Shown piece after piece: positions 61,037 through 64,000 of a DNA stretch of 64,000 bases (positions within the stretch are counted from its first letter, which is position 1; the number at the start of each line of letters is the position of its first letter). This DNA comes from Xylanibacter caecicola (GTDB taxonomy: Bacteria; Bacteroidota; Bacteroidia; Bacteroidales; Bacteroidaceae). Location: contig NZ_JABKKJ010000001.1 of the NCBI RefSeq assembly GCF_013166515.1, positions 1 to 64,000 of the forward strand, in the 5' to 3' direction. Both the position numbers and the translations under genes were made by a program. The notes beneath the pieces are model-generated. The model was not told where the DNA came from. It did no database searches and saw only the letters and a program-made list of their open reading frames with translations.

Positions 61037-61070
61037 ATCCCGAACTTATATAAGGTTCGGGATTTTTTTT
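61037..61070 (+). terminator. Terminator of the PCMD cluster
   Basis: ATCCCGAAC (61037-61045) pairs with GTTCGGGAT (61055-61063), followed by a T run to 61070. Confidence 0.85.
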
Positions 61071-61078
61071 TACTTTTG
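61071..61078 (+). promoter_or_regulatory. -7 box of the DUF2851 gene, abutting the terminator
   Basis: TACTTTTG begins at the base after the terminator T run and lies 18 nt before the ATG at 61097. The -33 region would overlap the terminator stem. Confidence 0.5.
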
Positions 61079-61096
61079 CCGTTAAAAGAAAGTACA

Positions 61097-62392
61097 ATGG
61101 AACAACTCCTGCACTACGTCTGGAAACACAAGCTGTTTCCCCTTAAAGAACTGCGCACGTCGTCGGGCGATGCGGTGGAGGTTATCGATGCAGGGTTGCA
61201 CAACCACAATTCGGGACCCGACTTCTTTAATGCAAAGATAAAGATTGGCGGCACCCTGTGGGTGGGAAACGTGGAAATACACTGCAAGTCGAGCGATTGG
61301 TACGCCCACGGACACGACAAAGACGCGGCTTACGACAACGTGGTGCTGCATGTTTCGCATGAGATAGATGCGGATGTGGTCACAAGCAGCGGTCATGAAA
61401 TAGTGCAGATGCAGCTTGACGTGCCGCCCCGCATATCGCAGAATTTCAACGAACTTATAGCCACCGACCACTATCCGCCCTGTTACAGGATTATTCCCGA
61501 TATCCCGGGAATGAAGATAAGCTCATGGATGAGCGCCCTCCAGGCAGAGCGTCTGGAACAGAAGACCGAGGCGATAGCGAGGCGTGCCGAGCGTTGTGGC
61601 GGTTCGTGGGAAGACGCCCTGTTCGTTACTCTCGCCCGTAACTACGGCTTCGGTGTCAACGGAGACGCCTTCGAGGAGTGGGCTTACGGGCTCGGACTGC
61701 AGTGTGTGGCTCATCATCGCGATGACATATTCCAGATAGAGGCAATGTTTATGGGGCAGGCGGGACTTTTGGAGCTTGATGCCATACCCGAGAGATACCG
61801 TGACGCAGCTTTGCGCGAGGGATATTTCACCAGGCTGCGCAACGAATATCTATATCTCTCCCGCAAGTTCGGTATGACGCCGATGGATGCTTCTCGGTGG
61901 CGCTTTATGCGCATGCGCCCTCAGAACTTTCCGCATATCAGGATTTCACAACTTGTCACGCTATATTACAATCGTCGTGCCGGACTGTCCTCTCTCATAG
62001 AATGTACATCGGCAGAGCAACTTCGCGACGTGTTCCGCACCTGTGTAACACCATATTGGGAGACACATTATGTTTTCGGAAGCACCAGTTGCAGAACCGA
62101 AAAAAGACTCTCTTCGCGGTCGTCCGACCTTCTTATCATAAACACGGCAATACCTATTCTTTTCGCATACGGGCGTCACAAGTCCGACAGTCGCATGTGC
62201 GACAGGGCGCTCGCCCTGCTCGGTCAGCTTCGTGCCGAGAGCAATCACGTTGTCCGTATGTGGAAAGCATGCGGTCTGGAGGCGGCGGATGCCGGCGACA
62301 GTCAGGCACTTTTGCAACTTAAAAAAGAATATTGTGACAGGAAAGACTGCCTGCGCTGTCGCATAGGATACGAATATCTTAAGAACAGATAG
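61097..62392 (+). CDS. DUF2851 family protein
   Basis: The ATG at 61097 (MEQLLHYVWKHKLFPLKELR) gives 431 residues, the usual size for this Bacteroidetes family. Characteristic stretches are HNHNSGPDFFNAKIKIGGTL, WVGNVEIHCKSSDWYAHGHD (about 53-72), YDNVVLHVSHEID, RYYFPF-like PCYRIIPDI, ARNYGFGVNGDAFEEWA, FMRMRPQNFPHIRISQL, and the C-terminal Cys-rich DRKDCLRCRIGYEYLKNR. The D-x-E and histidines in the first segment recall a metal-dependent nuclease core, but no activity is established. Genes downstream (thioesterase, dprA) follow in the same direction after 61 nt. Confidence 0.9.
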   Translation: MEQLLHYVWKHKLFPLKELRTSSGDAVEVIDAGLHNHNSGPDFFNAKIKIGGTLWVGNVEIHCKSSDWYAHGHDKDAAYDNVVLHVSHEIDADVVTSSGHEIVQMQLDVPPRISQNFNELIATDHYPPCYRIIPDIPGMKISSWMSALQAERLEQKTEAIARRAERCGGSWEDALFVTLARNYGFGVNGDAFEEWAYGLGLQCVAHHRDDIFQIEAMFMGQAGLLELDAIPERYRDAALREGYFTRLRNEYLYLSRKFGMTPMDASRWRFMRMRPQNFPHIRISQLVTLYYNRRAGLSSLIECTSAEQLRDVFRTCVTPYWETHYVFGSTSCRTEKRLSSRSSDLLIINTAIPILFAYGRHKSDSRMCDRALALLGQLRAESNHVVRMWKACGLEAADAGDSQALLQLKKEYCDRKDCLRCRIGYEYLKNR

Positions 62393-62453
62393 ATATATTA
62401 TACGATGATATAAAGTTAACTTCCTCAATAAAAAAGCAATAGAAACCTATACA

Positions 62454-62852
62454 ATGGAATATATATTTGAAACCCGGATGTCGGTACGCGACTACGAATG
62501 CGATATCGAGGGAATTGTAAACAACGCCAACTATCTGCACTATGCCGAACATACGCGCCATCTCTTTTTGAAGAGTTGCGGGCTGAGCTTTGCCGAGATG
62601 CACCGCAAGGGAACAGATGCCGTGGTGGCAAGGATGAACCTCAGATATAAGGTTCCGCTGCGTTGCGACGACGAGTTCATATCGCGTCTCGCCCTCAAAA
62701 AAGAAGGTCTGCGCTATGTTTTCTATCAGGACATCTTCCGTGCGGCGGACAACAAACTGTGTTTCAGCGGCGTCATAGACATTGTGTGCATGGTCGGCGG
62801 CAAACTGTCTGCAAGTCCCGAGTATGACGAAGCGTTTAAAAAATGGCTCTGA
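62454..62852 (+). CDS. Hotdog-fold acyl-CoA thioesterase (4HBT family)
   Basis: The 132-residue product has the family pattern RMSVRDYECDIEGIVNNANY (Asp at the catalytic position followed by G-IVNNANYL, about 10-30), YAEHTRHLFLK and the strand MNLRYKVPLRCDDEFI. These enzymes hydrolyse acyl-CoA or acyl-ACP. The usual Asp of the 4HBT motif (YxDTDxxGxVxxxxYxxxxExAR) falls in YECDIEGIVNN. The end overlaps the start of dprA by 10 nt. Confidence 0.88.
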   Translation: MEYIFETRMSVRDYECDIEGIVNNANYLHYAEHTRHLFLKSCGLSFAEMHRKGTDAVVARMNLRYKVPLRCDDEFISRLALKKEGLRYVFYQDIFRAADNKLCFSGVIDIVCMVGGKLSASPEYDEAFKKWL

Positions 62853-63982
62853 ACATGAACGGACAGGAAACACTAAACGCCCTTGCGCTTACAAGGATAA
62901 ACCATTTTAACCTTGCAGGGCTTCTTCATCTGTACCACACTTTGGGCAGTGCCACGGCGATAGTGGAGCACCGCAACGACATGAGCGACGTTGTTTCCGA
63001 CTGTTCGCCGCGGCTTCTGGAAGGTCTGAAAAAACTTGACGAAGCGCTGAAAAGGGCAGAGGCGGAGCTTGACTTCTGCCACCGTCACGGCATACGGACG
63101 CTTTGTATGAACGATGACGATTATCCGCAACGCCTTGCCGAGTGCGACGACGCTCCTCTTGTGCTGTTCTACAAGGGTACTGCCGACCTCAACCAGTTGC
63201 GTGTGATAAGCATTGTCGGCACGCGACATTGCACCTCCTACGGACAGGATGTCATCATGCGTTTCATTTCAGATCTGCGCAACCTGTGCCCGAAAGCACT
63301 CATCGTCAGCGGACTGGCCTACGGTGTGGACATACACGCCCACCGCCGTGCGCTGGACAACGGTTATGAAACCGCCTGTGTGCTTGCCCACGGGCTTGAC
63401 TATATCTATCCCGCACGTCACAGAGACGTTGCCGCCAGAATGGCAGGGCAGGGCGGACTGCTTACCGAATTCTTTACCGGTACGAATGCGGACAAGGTGA
63501 ACTTTGTCCGTCGCAACAGAATCGTGGCGGGAATGGCGGATGCGACGGTGCTGGTGGAGAGTGCAGCGCGCGGCGGCGGACTTATCACGGCGCGCATAGC
63601 CCGCGACTATAACCGCGACGTGTTTGCCTTTCCCGGACGCGCCGGCGACGTCTATTCCGAAGGCTGCAACAATCTTATACGCGACAATGGTGCCGCACTT
63701 ATAAACGGTGCCGCCGACTTTATAGCTGCAATGGGCTGGGAGGGCGATGCACAGCTTGACCGTGCCCGGGCGGAAGGCATAGAGCGCACGCTTTTTCCCG
63801 AGTTGTCGGTAGAAGAGGCGGCGGTTGTCGATGTGCTCCGCGGCGGCAACGACATGCAGATAAACATGCTTTCCGTAAAGAGCGGCGTGCCCATAGGTGC
63901 GCTTACCGCCATGCTCTTCGAGCTTGAGATGAAGGGTGTTGTGCGTACCATGGCAGGCGGAATGTATCATCTCATAGGATAG
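62843..63982 (+). CDS. dprA: DNA processing protein DprA
   Basis: DprA loads RecA on incoming single-stranded DNA during natural transformation and is widespread even in species not known to be competent. The 379-residue product has an N-terminal helical domain (about 1-85), the Rossmann-like DprA domain with ISIVGTRHCTSYGQDV (about 116-131), IVSGLAYGVDIHAHRRALD, VLAHGLDYIYPARHRD, VNFVRRNRIVAGMADATVLV and FPGRAGDVYSEGCNNLIRDN, and a C-terminal winged-helix domain. The start is at 62843, overlapping the thioesterase, or at the MNGQE codon at 62855. It is complete in the window, ending 18 nt before the edge. Confidence 0.96.
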   Translation: MALNMNGQETLNALALTRINHFNLAGLLHLYHTLGSATAIVEHRNDMSDVVSDCSPRLLEGLKKLDEALKRAEAELDFCHRHGIRTLCMNDDDYPQRLAECDDAPLVLFYKGTADLNQLRVISIVGTRHCTSYGQDVIMRFISDLRNLCPKALIVSGLAYGVDIHAHRRALDNGYETACVLAHGLDYIYPARHRDVAARMAGQGGLLTEFFTGTNADKVNFVRRNRIVAGMADATVLVESAARGGGLITARIARDYNRDVFAFPGRAGDVYSEGCNNLIRDNGAALINGAADFIAAMGWEGDAQLDRARAEGIERTLFPELSVEEAAVVDVLRGGNDMQINMLSVKSGVPIGALTAMLFELEMKGVVRTMAGGMYHLIG

Positions 63983-64000
63983 CTTTTTTTAGAAAAAGAT

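Overview
The window looks like a stretch of chromosome from a Bacteroidales bacterium, most likely Prevotellaceae. Many start codons have the Bacteroidetes -7 box TAnnTTTG upstream, in several cases with TTTG 19-20 nt further up. The gene content fits: type IX secretion components and cargo (PorZ, C-terminal sorting tails), a PCMD-domain lipoprotein, the large three-domain IspG, a DUF2851 protein, a 'smalltalk' small protein and an RteC-like protein. The conserved clusters mnmG-apt-uvrC-dtd-mazG-deoC and dapB-lepB-lepB2-wbqC are also typical of the order. I see no rRNA, tRNA, CRISPR array or intact insertion sequence.

Layout. 1-867 is the edge of an integrative conjugative element (PcfK-like gene and two small element genes), followed by about 1 kb without convincing genes. 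2094-5637 is a compact operon: myo-inositol-phosphate synthase, a membrane-anchored protein of unknown function, and a MORN-repeat GH25 lysozyme. mutS and nadA diverge from a 660-nt gap with a cluster of DnaA boxes, my candidate for the chromosome origin. 10113-19913 is a minus-strand run: leuS, a YitT protein, rdgB, a GT2, porZ, a polytopic probable GT-C enzyme and a GtrB-like GT2, mostly joined by 4-nt ATGA overlaps. 20160-21582 holds smalltalk, HU-like and RteC-like genes. Then come ychF, lgt, ispG-purE-(PAP2-like)-rpoN, an unknown gene, a PL9 pectate lyase with a type IX sorting tail, a secreted His/Lys-rich protein, a DUF805 protein and an Asp-box protein broken at a G6 run.

36029-47719 is housekeeping: polA, a prenyl diphosphate synthase, a frameshifted four-helix-bundle gene, then deoC-mazG-dtd-uvrC-apt-mnmG. 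Two exact 16-bp parS palindromes lie in this cluster, which supports an origin-proximal location. 47875-51612 is a transcription unit for a three-subunit quinol:fumarate reductase/succinate dehydrogenase. After two tandem lipoprotein paralogs comes dapB-lepB-lepB2-wbqC, in which LepB2 lacks both catalytic residues. The window ends with a PCMD/beta-barrel/calycin-like cluster, DUF2851, a thioesterase and dprA.

The most unusual content lies between the genes, where I recognise several dispersed repeat families: (1) a 78-nt gap-free element upstream of three genes, carrying a hairpin with compensatory changes; (2) five arrays of a degenerate 22-nt unit; (3) five arrays of a degenerate 9-nt unit starting TATAR; (4) long inverted repeats between genes that often supply the neighbouring stop codons, one with 53-bp perfect arms; (5) two promoters with a G8 run upstream of the -7 box; (6) a palindrome-centred element in two gaps. 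All functions are inferred from reading the sequence; no database search or computed statistics stand behind them.
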